Assembly: GCA_002306975.1 (NCBI GenBank)
Contig: DBTI01000073.1
Span: 1-14,238 of the forward strand
Length of the DNA stretch: 14,238 bases
Origin: Ruminococcaceae bacterium UBA1320
GTDB taxonomy: Bacteria; Bacillota; Clostridia; Oscillospirales; Ethanoligenentaceae
Direction of reading: 5' to 3'
Shown here: one piece after another, positions 7,073 to 13,687 of the stretch
How positions within the stretch are numbered: the first letter of the stretch is position 1
Layout of the letters: every line of letters begins with the position of its first letter
Translations under genes and position numbers: made by a program
Notes under the pieces: generated by a model
Told to the model about the DNA's origin: nothing
What the model saw: only the letters and a program-made list of their open reading frames with translations
Database searches by the model: none

Positions 7073-8237
7073 AAAAACGGCAAAAAAGATAATTGCCCTG
7101 ATTGCTTGCATGCTTATCCTGCCTATTGTTTTGACCGGCTGTATGCCGTATGAAGAGCTGAAAAGCGAGTCTATTGTTGAGGGCATGGGAATCGACTATG
7201 GCGATAATGGCTATAATATTACGTTTCAAATATATAACCCAAAAAGCGGAGGGGGCGGAGGCGGTGGAGACAACGGCAAAAATAGCACTTCCAGCACGGT
7301 AACAATACTTCAATGCAGCGGAGCTTCCCTTTTTGATGCGGTTCGAAACGCAACTTTGCAAAACGGACGTAAACTGTATTTTTCAAATACCCGCGCATAT
7401 GTTGTGGGAGAAGAAGTCTGCAAAGAAAACTTTAACAAGGTTCTCGATTTTATGGAGCGCAATCAGCAGATTAGGCCAAGCGATCATATATATATTGCGA
7501 AAGGGAAAGCTGCGGATGTAATGCTGTATCAAAAAGATGGAGAGATTGTGCCCGCCGTTAATCTTCAGCTGATGTCTGAAAATAATGTTCAAACATCAAA
7601 AGTTGAGGAGGTGCAGCTTTTTGATATTTTTAAAAATACAGCAACCGGATGCACGGATTCAACAATTTCGGCAATTGCAATAAAAGAGGAGAACAACGGT
7701 GAGAAAACACTTGAAATGGATGGTTCTGCCGTCCTTCACAATAATCACTTTGCAGGTTACCTTGACGATAAAGAAACAAGAGGCTGCCTTTGGATTAAAA
7801 GCAAGGCGCAAGGCGGCGTTCTAATTCTCAATTTGCCGGAGGGCGGCACCGCAAGCATGGAGATTATTAAAAGTTCCAGCAAGGTTTCTTTTTCAGGAGA
7901 CGAAAAAACACCGGCTGTTACCGTCGATATATCATTTCACACCAATTTGGTTGAGTTGCAGTCGCAGGAAAATTATACAATTGACGGAAGTTTTCTTTCC
8001 AATCTGAAAAAGATTCAGGAGGATACCGTAAAAGCAGAGGCACAGGCGGCAATTGATAAAGCGTTAAAAGATTATGATTCCGATGTTTTCGGCTTTGGAG
8101 TAAAAATTTTTCAGAATAGACCTGATATCTGGCACAAGATAGGCAGCGAATGGAACCAAAACGCCAAAAATACAAAGGTTGAAATAAAAGTGGATTCAAT
8201 TATTAGCCATATTGGATTAACAAATCAGACTGCTTAA
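7056..8237 (+). CDS. Spore germinant receptor lipoprotein subunit C (GerAC family)
   Basis: Lipid-anchored C-subunit of the germinant receptor. It has 393 aa with a basic N-terminus, a hydrophobic stretch (11-26) and a lipobox VLTGC, Cys29 being the likely lipidated residue. Typical GerAC sequence follows: YEELKSESIVEGMGIDYGDNG (32-52), YFSNTRAYVVGEE, the FMERNQQIRPSDHIYIAKGKA stretch in the middle, and a C-terminal domain with the GFGVKIFQNRPDIWHKIGSEW region. An unusual run of seven Gly (65-71) sits where GerAC proteins usually have a short loop between the first strands. GGGAGGG at 7040-7046 is an excellent ribosome binding site for the ATG at 7056. It ends the operon at a perfect hairpin. 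Confidence 0.93.
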   Translation: MQKTSKKTAKKIIALIACMLILPIVLTGCMPYEELKSESIVEGMGIDYGDNGYNITFQIYNPKSGGGGGGGDNGKNSTSSTVTILQCSGASLFDAVRNATLQNGRKLYFSNTRAYVVGEEVCKENFNKVLDFMERNQQIRPSDHIYIAKGKAADVMLYQKDGEIVPAVNLQLMSENNVQTSKVEEVQLFDIFKNTATGCTDSTISAIAIKEENNGEKTLEMDGSAVLHNNHFAGYLDDKETRGCLWIKSKAQGGVLILNLPEGGTASMEIIKSSSKVSFSGDEKTPAVTVDISFHTNLVELQSQENYTIDGSFLSNLKKIQEDTVKAEAQAAIDKALKDYDSDVFGFGVKIFQNRPDIWHKIGSEWNQNAKNTKVEIKVDSIISHIGLTNQTA

Positions 8238-8278
8238 AAAAACACCGCTCTTATCGTTATACGATAAGAGCGGTGTTT
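8236..8278. terminator. Bidirectional terminator shared by the ger operon and the convergent DUF2752-like gene
   Basis: The arms 8240-8257 and 8261-8278 (core ACACCGCTCTTATCG / CGATAAGAGCGGTGT) pair perfectly over 18 bp around a 3-nt loop. On the minus strand seven T follow (complement of 8236-8242), the stronger direction; on the plus strand only a short T stretch follows. The minus-strand gene's stop codon (8257-8259) lies at the tip of the hairpin. Confidence 0.9.
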
Positions 8279-8733
8279 ATAAATTGCGCGATAAAAAAGA
8301 AGACTATCGCAAAACAAGTAATAACGATAAGTATAGTTTCTATGGCTTTAAACACTTTGAAAAATTTGAATTTTCCTAAAATCAAACGAGAGAGCCTGTA
8401 AATACATTCATAAATACAAAGAAAATACACTGCGATTCCCGCGTGACTCATATGCCAAGCCTCCGCTATCTGCCCATGTGACATATAAGAAAAGCACCGG
8501 GTCATTCCGCAAACAGGGCATCTGTAGCCGGTCAAAAGCTTGAAAAAGCAGATGCCTCGAAGCGGAATAGGAAAATCTAAAATATGCAGCGTATTTAGTG
8601 TTCCGTCTGATGTGATTAAAGCTGAAACAACTATCGGAAATAAGCAAAGAATAAAAAGTGAGAAGTTCAATGCACGTTCACCAGGCGGAGTCTTAGGCTG
8701 TAAATCCTTAGAACAGGGAGCTTGATGAATCAT
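8257..8733 (-). CDS. DUF2752-like small membrane protein
   Basis: Uncharacterised membrane protein of 158 aa, function unknown. It contains GYRCPVCGMTRCF (69-81), the CPxCGxTR core by which I recognise the DUF2752 family. Hydrophobic segments lie at about 22-40, 98-118 and 130-153, and one short one at 56-68 just before the Cys motif. The Cys pair may bind metal or form a disulfide, which is inference. I chose the ATG at 8733 because GGAAG lies 5 nt upstream of it. In-frame ATGs at 8745 and 8751 are possible and would add 4 or 6 residues. It overlaps the 3' end of the upstream zinc-ribbon gene by 26 nt (44 nt for the longest form), so the two are very likely co-transcribed and coupled. The last six codons lie in the stem of the terminator. 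Confidence 0.78.
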   Translation of the reverse strand: MIHQAPCSKDLQPKTPPGERALNFSLFILCLFPIVVSALITSDGTLNTLHILDFPIPLRGICFFKLLTGYRCPVCGMTRCFSYMSHGQIAEAWHMSHAGIAVYFLCIYECIYRLSRLILGKFKFFKVFKAIETILIVITCFAIVFFFIAQFINTALIV

Positions 8734-9490
8734 AAGCGCTTCCATAATCATGTGTATTCATATAATTTTGCATATAGTTAATAAATTCACCGCCGTTAGC
8801 AATGAGAAAAGCAATCACTATGATGGAAAAAAGAATGGAAACAGCTGCAAGGATTATACCTGCAAGCGACATACCCGAACCCTTTTGTTTTCCTTCAGAG
8901 CTGTTTATTTTATTCTTCGAGATAATACCGAATATGAGAGAAACTACACCAAAGACAAAACCAAAACCGTAGCAGCATGAAAACACAACGCCGATAATAC
9001 CAAGAACAAGAGAAGCAATCGACATACCGTTTGTAGTCGGCTCCGGAACGACGTTATTGTTATTGACATTCGAATATGAATACCATTCATTCTGAGCGGG
9101 AGCGTTGTTGTACTGCGGAGGAACATTGCCGCCCTGTGGAGGAATTGAGTTGCCATAACCGTTTTGAGGAGGAGTCGGGTTACCGTAGCCGCTCTGCGGA
9201 GGAACAGGGTTGCCGTAGCCACTCTGCGGAGGAACCTGATTGCTGTAGCCGTTTTGAGGAGGCATTTGATTCTGGTTGCCATAATCATTCGGTGAGTTTA
9301 CGTTGTTAAAATTTTGTGGCGGAACTGTTTTCTGGTCGTAATAATCATTGGTTGGCGGAACGTTATTTTGGCCGTCGTTTTGTGGAGAAACATCATTTCC
9401 AAAGCCTGCCGGTGCGAAAAGATAGCCGCAATTTTTGCAGATAATGTCTTCGTCTGCGCACGAGCTGTTGCATTTCGGACATTGTTTCAT
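8708..9490 (-). CDS. Zinc-ribbon, PPQ-repeat, DUF4190-like membrane protein
   Basis: Protein of 260 aa with unknown function. The N-terminus is a zinc ribbon, CPKC (4-7) and CKNC (18-21). A long Asn/Gln/Pro/Gly/Tyr-rich linker follows (about 28-150), containing near-perfect ten-residue repeats of the type VPPQSGYGNP (76-115, with degenerate units to about 127). The C-terminal part has a hydrophobic block at 156-190 beginning NGMSIASLVLGIIGVVFSCCYG and another at 206-231 beginning GMSLAGIILAAVSI. This spacing and the repeated SLxxGI pattern resemble DUF4190. The ribbon and linker are probably cytosolic. The ATG at 9490 has AAGGGG about 9 nt upstream. It is the first gene of a minus-strand pair with the overlapping DUF2752-like gene. 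Similar modular proteins are common in Firmicutes, but no role is established. Confidence 0.82.
   Translation of the reverse strand: MKQCPKCNSSCADEDIICKNCGYLFAPAGFGNDVSPQNDGQNNVPPTNDYYDQKTVPPQNFNNVNSPNDYGNQNQMPPQNGYSNQVPPQSGYGNPVPPQSGYGNPTPPQNGYGNSIPPQGGNVPPQYNNAPAQNEWYSYSNVNNNNVVPEPTTNGMSIASLVLGIIGVVFSCCYGFGFVFGVVSLIFGIISKNKINSSEGKQKGSGMSLAGIILAAVSILFSIIVIAFLIANGGEFINYMQNYMNTHDYGSAYDSSSSLF
9146..9265 (-). repeat. Four tandem 30-bp coding repeats (PPQxGYGN units)
   Basis: On the minus strand this encodes MPPQNGYSNQ, VPPQSGYGNP, VPPQSGYGNP and TPPQNGYGNS in a row. The units are also alike at the DNA level on the plus strand, where GGAGGA plus a TAGCC-containing core recur every 30 bp. Two decayed units follow towards 9116. 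Units of this kind change copy number by slippage. Confidence 0.85.
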
Positions 9491-9545
9491 TTCAAATAAC
9501 CCCTTTATATTAATTTAAATTATCAAACAAAATTATTGCTTTTTT

Positions 9546-9574
9546 GTTTCACCACGCCCTCGGCGGGGAGAAAC
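9546..9574. repeat. Imperfect hairpin upstream of the zinc-ribbon gene
   Basis: Within the 267-nt gap between the two minus-strand units, GTTTC (9546-9550) pairs with GAAAC (9570-9574), CC (9552-9553) with GG (9567-9568), and CGCC (9555-9558) with GGCG (9562-9565), leaving two mismatches and a 3-nt loop. A competing hairpin GGGGA / TCCCC (9565-9569 with 9576-9580) overlaps it. No T-run suits a terminator for the HAD gene. The rest of the gap is AT-rich with nothing else recognisable. Confidence 0.4.
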
Positions 9575-9757
9575 ATCCCCTGATTTTCTTTTTTAAAAAC
9601 AAGATTTATTAAAGTGGAGATAACGGAGTCACATCTGCAAATGCTGTTATTGCATAGATAAAAAGGCTTAAATGATATATGTTTTCCAATTATTGTGACT
9701 GCGATTCAAGCCCTGTTAATCTTCAGCATAATGTGACAACTTTACTGTGATAAAATT

Positions 9758-10411
9758 TTATAAAAGCTTATGGAGTTGTTTTATATCGGCGGCAATGGCT
9801 GTAAAGTGACTTGCTTCAAGTTCTTCCGCATTGCCATAGCCATAAAGTACCCCAATGGCGTCTATTCCCGCTTCTGCCGCTCCCTGTGCGTCAAACTTGC
9901 GGTCACCGACAAGAACTGTGTTTGAAAAATCGGCCCCTCTGATGGCGCCCATGGCCTTTAAAACAGAATCTTTTTTATCCCACGATGTTTCGATGCTGTC
10001 CGGTGCGCCGGCGACAACGTCAAAGAAATCGCCAAGCCCGCAGTGATCCATAACAATTTTAGCAAAGCGCTGATTTTTGGAGGTTGCGACGCCAAGAATG
10101 CGCCCCTCTTTTTTTAACTGCGCAAGCAGTTCCTCGATGCCCTCAAAAATTTCAAAGTCATATAATCCGCCGCCGCCATAATGACCGCGAAAGACAGTAA
10201 CGGCTTTTTGGGTCTGTTCCTCTGAAAGCCCGCAGACATCTTTAAAGCACTGTTCGAGCGGAGGACCCAAGAAGCTGATCAGCCGGTTTTCCGGAGGAAG
10301 CGGCAGAGAAAGCTCCTCCATTGTCTTCTTTAAACTTCCCAACACGCCGCTTTTTGTATCGATCAATGTGCCGTCAAGGTCGAAAAGTATATTCTTATAA
10401 TGATTTATCAT
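9758..10411 (-). CDS. HAD-superfamily hydrolase, phosphoglycolate phosphatase-like (subfamily IA)
   Basis: Cytosolic phosphatase of 217 aa. All four HAD motifs are visible: DLDGT (11-15) with nucleophile Asp11 and acid Asp13; VATSKNQ (108-114) with motif II Thr/Ser; Lys146/Lys147 as motif III; and GDRKFD (169-174) as the Mg-binding motif IV. The helical cap lies between about 17 and 88. The GDRKFD variant followed by AAEAGIDAIGVLYGYG resembles the phosphoglycolate phosphatase / 5'-nucleotidase-like group of Firmicutes, but the substrate cannot be read from sequence. The start is ATG at 10411; the nearest Shine-Dalgarno-like GGAG is rather far (about 15 nt), so initiation may be weak. It stands alone: divergent from the FAD dehydrogenase and 267 nt from the next minus-strand gene. 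Confidence 0.88.
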   Translation of the reverse strand: MINHYKNILFDLDGTLIDTKSGVLGSLKKTMEELSLPLPPENRLISFLGPPLEQCFKDVCGLSEEQTQKAVTVFRGHYGGGGLYDFEIFEGIEELLAQLKKEGRILGVATSKNQRFAKIVMDHCGLGDFFDVVAGAPDSIETSWDKKDSVLKAMGAIRGADFSNTVLVGDRKFDAQGAAEAGIDAIGVLYGYGNAEELEASHFTAIAADIKQLHKLL

Positions 10412-10736
10412 AGTGAATGCGTTAACTCCAGTACTCTTTTAGTATTGTGTCATAAGCGGTGTAAGTATTAATTATTTGACTATAGAATATTATGGTTTTA
10501 GATTATCAACCTAACATTATAAGTTACAGTCTAAAATTATTACTTTAAGTTACTCCCAATTAATTATATCTGATTTTCGAAAAAATATAAAGAAGTTTTT
10601 AATAGTTAAAATCATCAAGAACGCCTTTGTACGTTATTTGCCGGTTTTTGAAGTGTTGACAAAAAAACGATTGACATTATAATATATAAGGTTGCGTTAA
10701 CGACATAATGAACAAAAACGCAGTGGCGGAGGATTT
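10412..10736. other. Divergent intergenic region, AT-rich
   Basis: This 325-nt gap lies between two divergent genes. It holds the promoter of the FAD dehydrogenase at its right end. The centre contains only weak dyads, such as TTTTAGA and TCTAAAA about 30 nt apart (near 10496-10540). The 9-mer TGCGTTAAC occurs twice, at 10418-10426 and 10693-10701, near each gene start. No credible gene is seen. Confidence 0.6.
10656..10683 (+). promoter_or_regulatory. Consensus sigma-A promoter of the FAD dehydrogenase gene
   Basis: A perfect TTGACA (10656-10661) and a perfect TATAAT (10678-10683) are 16 nt apart. Transcription should begin near 10690, leaving a leader of about 45 nt before GGAGGA (10728-10733) and the ATG at 10737. 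A second TTGACA (10671-10676) is too close to that -10 box and has no matching -10 at 17 nt. Confidence 0.85.
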
Positions 10737-12113
10737 ATGGCTAAGAATTATGATTATGCAATAATCGGCGGAGGTATAGGCGGGCTTATGTGTGCCTATC
10801 GGATCATCGAAAGAAAACCGTCAGCCTCAGTAATTCTTATAGAAAAGGGCGCGGACCTTTCAAACAGGAACTGCCCCATTATATCAAAAAAAGCGTCGCG
10901 GTGCGTCAAATGCCCCTCCTGTGCTATCATGGAGGGCCTTGCCGGGGCAGGCGCGTTTTCGGACGGAAAATATATCATCTCTTGTGAATACGGCGGCTGG
11001 CTGCCCGATTTTATGGCACAGGAGACAGTACTTGACTATATTGAGCAGGCGGACAAAATCCTTGTTTCATTCGGCGCGACCACCGAGCGCTTTAACCCTG
11101 ACGACGAGCTGAAAAAGAAGTGCCTTCAGCAAAATTTGCACATGCAGCAGGCTACGGTAAAACATCTTGGCACAGATTCAAACCTTGAAACAATGCTTAA
11201 AATGGTTGAGCATATAAAGGAAAGCTGCGAGATTCTTACCGAGACCGACGCTTACGACGTTGATATAAAGGCCCACGAGATCATGCTGCGTAAAAAAGAC
11301 GGGGCGGAAAGCTCGATAACCGCAGACAGTGTTATTTTCGCGGTGGGGCGCGCCGGCAGCGGCTTTTTCAGCGACTGGTGCCGCAAAAACGACATTCCGC
11401 TCACCAACAATCAGGTGGATATCGGCGTGCGCGTCGAGCTGCCCTCAATGATATGGGAAGATTTTTCAAAGAAGATATATGAGCCGAAAATCTGGTACCG
11501 CAGCCACGGATATGGCGACATAACGCGCATGTTCTGCTTTAACGAGCGCGGCAGCGTTGTTACCGAAAACACACGCGGCGTGCTTACCGTCAACGGTCAT
11601 GCCTTCCGCGACGAGAAAAAGAAGACGCGCAATTCAAACTTTGCGCTGCTCTCAACGATCCGTTTTACAAGCCCGTTCCACGAGCCTATTGAATATGCCC
11701 GCCACGTTGCAAGCCTTGCCAATCTGATAAGCGGCGGATCGGTGCTTGTGCAGCGTCTTGGCGACCTTGAACTTGGCAGACGGACCGACGAAAAAAGGCT
11801 GCGGGCATGCACAACAAGACCAACCCTTGACGCGGTAGCGGGCGATTTGAGCCTTTGCATGCCCAAACGCCAGCTTGACAATATCGTTGAAACACTGCAC
11901 GCTCTCAATAAAGTGGCGCCGGGCACGGCGAACAGCGACACACTGCTTTATGGCGTTGAGTGCAAATATTATTCTGCAAGACCGGCGAACGAGGATTTCG
12001 AAATTGCGGGCTGCAAGGGCATTTACGCCATCGGCGATGGCGCCGGTTTTACGCGTTCACTGTCACAGGCATCCGCAAACGGTCTTTATGTAGCTGATAA
12101 AATCACAAAATAA
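10737..12113 (+). CDS. FAD-dependent dehydrogenase/oxidoreductase, COG2509-like
   Basis: Flavoprotein of 458 aa, substrate unknown. The N-terminal Rossmann fold is clear: YAIIGGGIGGLMCAYRI (7-23), with GGGIGG as the dinucleotide-binding loop, and ILIEKG ending the second strand (Glu36 likely binds ribose). A Cys-rich insertion, NCPIISKK (45-52) then CVKCPSC (56-62), runs into GLAGAGAFSDGK (67-78), the pattern I associate with the COG2509 group. The central part contains VIFAVGRAGSGF. The C-terminal flavin segment is IYAIGDGAGFTRSLSQASANGL. The four Cys (46, 56, 59, 62) could bind metal or an Fe-S cluster, but this is not established. Its own strong promoter and GGAGGA site suggest good expression. 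murG lies 223 nt downstream on the same strand with no clear terminator between, so some read-through is possible. Confidence 0.87.
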   Translation: MAKNYDYAIIGGGIGGLMCAYRIIERKPSASVILIEKGADLSNRNCPIISKKASRCVKCPSCAIMEGLAGAGAFSDGKYIISCEYGGWLPDFMAQETVLDYIEQADKILVSFGATTERFNPDDELKKKCLQQNLHMQQATVKHLGTDSNLETMLKMVEHIKESCEILTETDAYDVDIKAHEIMLRKKDGAESSITADSVIFAVGRAGSGFFSDWCRKNDIPLTNNQVDIGVRVELPSMIWEDFSKKIYEPKIWYRSHGYGDITRMFCFNERGSVVTENTRGVLTVNGHAFRDEKKKTRNSNFALLSTIRFTSPFHEPIEYARHVASLANLISGGSVLVQRLGDLELGRRTDEKRLRACTTRPTLDAVAGDLSLCMPKRQLDNIVETLHALNKVAPGTANSDTLLYGVECKYYSARPANEDFEIAGCKGIYAIGDGAGFTRSLSQASANGLYVADKITK

Positions 12114-12181
12114 AGGGACTACTGATTAAGTGCTTGTCGCCGGATTTGCGAGATATTTTGACGATAGACAAATACAAGATG

Positions 12182-12208
12182 TCGTGCCATACTTGATGTA
12201 TGGCGCGA
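12182..12208 (+). repeat. Hairpin in the region upstream of murG (11-bp stem)
   Basis: TCGTGCCATAC (12182-12192) pairs with GTATGGCGCGA (12198-12208) with one G-U pair and a 5-nt loop. No T-run follows, so it is a poor terminator for the dehydrogenase gene. It may be a leader element or an RNA-stability hairpin. Confidence 0.55.
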
Positions 12209-12293
12209 TAGCTTGTATGCAGTATAGCGGTAAATTATCCGCAAAGGCGGTGGCAATGATTTATTCAATAGTTCCTATAGTTAACAGATATAT

Positions 12294-12320
12294 TCCGCAG
12301 CGTTACAGTCTTGCTGCGGA
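12294..12320 (+). promoter_or_regulatory. Hairpin just ahead of the murG ribosome binding site
   Basis: TCCGCAGC (12294-12301) and GCTGCGGA (12313-12320) pair perfectly over 8 bp around an 11-nt loop. The stem ends 5 nt before GGAG (12326-12329), the murG Shine-Dalgarno, so folding could affect ribosome access. The GGAG lies 7 nt before the ATG at 12337 and decides that start. Confidence 0.5.
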
Positions 12321-12336
12321 GAAATGGAGCTTTTCA

Positions 12337-13404
12337 ATGAAAACGATTATCTTGACGGGCGGCGGTACAGCAGGCCACATCACGCCCAATATCGCGCTTA
12401 TACCGAGGCTTCGCAAGGCGGGATTAAACATTCATTATATCGGTTTGCGGGGCGGCATGGAGGAAGGGCTGATTGCACAGCAGAATGTGCCGTTTCACGG
12501 AATAACGGGCGGCAAGCTCCGCCGTTATCTTGATATAAAAAATTTCACCGACGTTTTTAAAATAGGAGCGGGATTTTTTGAATCGCTTTCGATCATACGC
12601 AAAGTGAAACCCGACATCGTTTTTAGCAAAGGCGGATTTGTTTCGACGCCTGTCGTTTGGGCGGCGCACATCTGCCATGTTCCTGTTGTGGCGCACGAGT
12701 CCGACGGAACAGTCGGTCTTGCAAACAAGCTTTCGATGCCCTTTGTTCAAAAGGTGTGCTACACTTTCCCTGAAACCGGCTCGCAGATCGGGGACAACAA
12801 GGGCGTTTTCACAGGGCTGCCGATACGCGACACGCTGTTATGCGGCGACGCCGCGCGGGGGCGCAAACTATGCGGCTTTGAAGGCGGCAAGCCGGTTATT
12901 GTGGCGACTGGCGGCAGCCAGGGCGCACAGTTTATAAACAACACGCTGCGCGACTGCCTTGACACATTGCTGCCTAATTTCAACGTCTGCCACATCTGCG
13001 GCAAAGGCAACCTCACACCGGAGCTTGAGGGAAAAGCAGGGTACTGCCAGTTTGAGTACGTGTCGGATGATCTGCCGGACATTTTCGCAATGGCCGACAT
13101 TGTTGTTTCCCGCGCGGGGGCGACAAGCATTTTCGAACTGCTTGCCCTTAAAAAACCGAATTTGCTCATTCCTTATTCGCTTGCCGCAAGCCGCGGGGAT
13201 CAGATTGTAAACGCGAAGTCTTTTCAAAAGCAGGGATTTTCCGAGGTGCTTGACGAGAGCGGAGCAACAAGGGAAAAATTTCTTAACCTCATCAATTCCA
13301 TCTATGAAAACAGGTCGTATTATATAGACAAGATGGAAAAATGCGAGTTTAACAACGGGCTTGAAAATGTTTTTAATGTTATATGTGAAATGGTGAAGAA
13401 ATAA
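12337..13404 (+). CDS. murG: UDP-GlcNAc:undecaprenyl-PP-MurNAc-pentapeptide GlcNAc transferase (MurG)
   Basis: Adds GlcNAc to lipid I to make lipid II on the inner face of the membrane. It is 355 aa, usual length, with a GT-B two-domain fold. Motifs: TGGGTAGHITPN (7-18), the lipid I / diphosphate loop; GGKLRRYLDIKNFTDVFK (58-75); FSKGGFVSTPVV (96-107); HESDGTVGLANKL (120-132); second glycine loop TGGSQGAQ (191-198); SRAGATSIFELLAL (258-271), UDP-GlcNAc binding; and SRGDQIVNA (285-293). The KLRRY, HESD and SRGDQ forms match the staphylococcal/clostridial type rather than the B. subtilis form (HEQN). The frame is open upstream to a GTG at 12130, but the ATG at 12337 begins exactly at the family N-terminus and has GGAG 7 nt upstream. 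No dcw-cluster genes are beside it, so the genome may have a second murG. Confidence 0.93.
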   Translation: MKTIILTGGGTAGHITPNIALIPRLRKAGLNIHYIGLRGGMEEGLIAQQNVPFHGITGGKLRRYLDIKNFTDVFKIGAGFFESLSIIRKVKPDIVFSKGGFVSTPVVWAAHICHVPVVAHESDGTVGLANKLSMPFVQKVCYTFPETGSQIGDNKGVFTGLPIRDTLLCGDAARGRKLCGFEGGKPVIVATGGSQGAQFINNTLRDCLDTLLPNFNVCHICGKGNLTPELEGKAGYCQFEYVSDDLPDIFAMADIVVSRAGATSIFELLALKKPNLLIPYSLAASRGDQIVNAKSFQKQGFSEVLDESGATREKFLNLINSIYENRSYYIDKMEKCEFNNGLENVFNVICEMVKK

Positions 13405-13420
13405 CTGAATTACATATTTG

Positions 13421-13465
13421 AAACGGCAAGGCACCCAGCGTCGGGTGCCTTGCCGTTTTGTTTTT
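13421..13465 (+). terminator. Strong intrinsic terminator after murG
   Basis: The arms 13421-13436 and 13443-13458 (AAACGGCAAGGCACCC / GGGTGCCTTGCCGTTT) pair perfectly over 16 bp with a 6-nt loop. A T-rich tail runs to 13465. It lies 17 nt after the murG stop. Confidence 0.93.
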
Positions 13466-13529
13466 CTCTTCCCTGAAGAACAGAGGAGGGTGCCGCCTCA
13501 GCGGCGGGAGAGGTTGAGAGGGTATTTTT

Positions 13530-13606
13530 ATTTTTTTGTTTAAAGGAAATAATTCTAATTTCTATTTTGCCACATGTGCCGCGAGTGGCTAATTTTTTTG
13601 TTTAAA
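13530..13606 (+). repeat. 15-nt direct repeat, two copies 62 bp apart
   Basis: ATTTTTTTGTTTAAA occurs at 13530-13544 and again at 13592-13606. A related T7-G-TTT run recurs at 14194-14203. Between the copies lies a small GCCAC/GTGGC dyad (13569-13573 with 13585-13589). Confidence 0.6.
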
Positions 13607-13653
13607 AGCACATTCTTCGAAAGACATCTTTGCCACTCACGCCGTGGCAGGCG

Positions 13654-13681
13654 GTTCCTTTTTTGCCGCCAAAAAAGGAAC
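13654..13681. repeat. Inverted repeat with 11-bp stem
   Basis: GTTCCTTTTTT (13654-13664) and AAAAAAGGAAC (13671-13681) pair perfectly around GCCGCC. It is preceded by a 6-bp hairpin TGCCAC/GTGGCA (13631-13636 with 13644-13649). Confidence 0.7.
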
Positions 13682-13687
13682 TAAAAA

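Noticed and set aside
9116..9265. CRISPR-like 30-bp periodic repeats
   Set aside because: The units are contiguous with no spacers and code a regular PPQxGYGN protein repeat in frame.
9551..9570. Possible shared element with 13488-13512 (GGCGGG/GAG similarity)
   Set aside because: Only a short GC-rich likeness with gaps; not enough to call the same repeat family by eye.
10418..10701. Shared 9-mer TGCGTTAAC near both divergent gene starts as a common operator
   Set aside because: Two 9-nt matches in this AT-rich gap could be chance, and no dyad extends both copies in the same way.
12130..12336. N-terminal extension of MurG or separate small gene
   Set aside because: MurG proteins begin at the MKTIILTGGG segment, and a GGAG site sits 7 nt before that ATG. 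The upstream frame has no such site and contains two hairpins. Kept only as a finding.
12868..13434. 188-codon minus-strand frame opposite murG
   Set aside because: It is a shadow of murG, has no domain-like sequence, and would begin inside the murG terminator.
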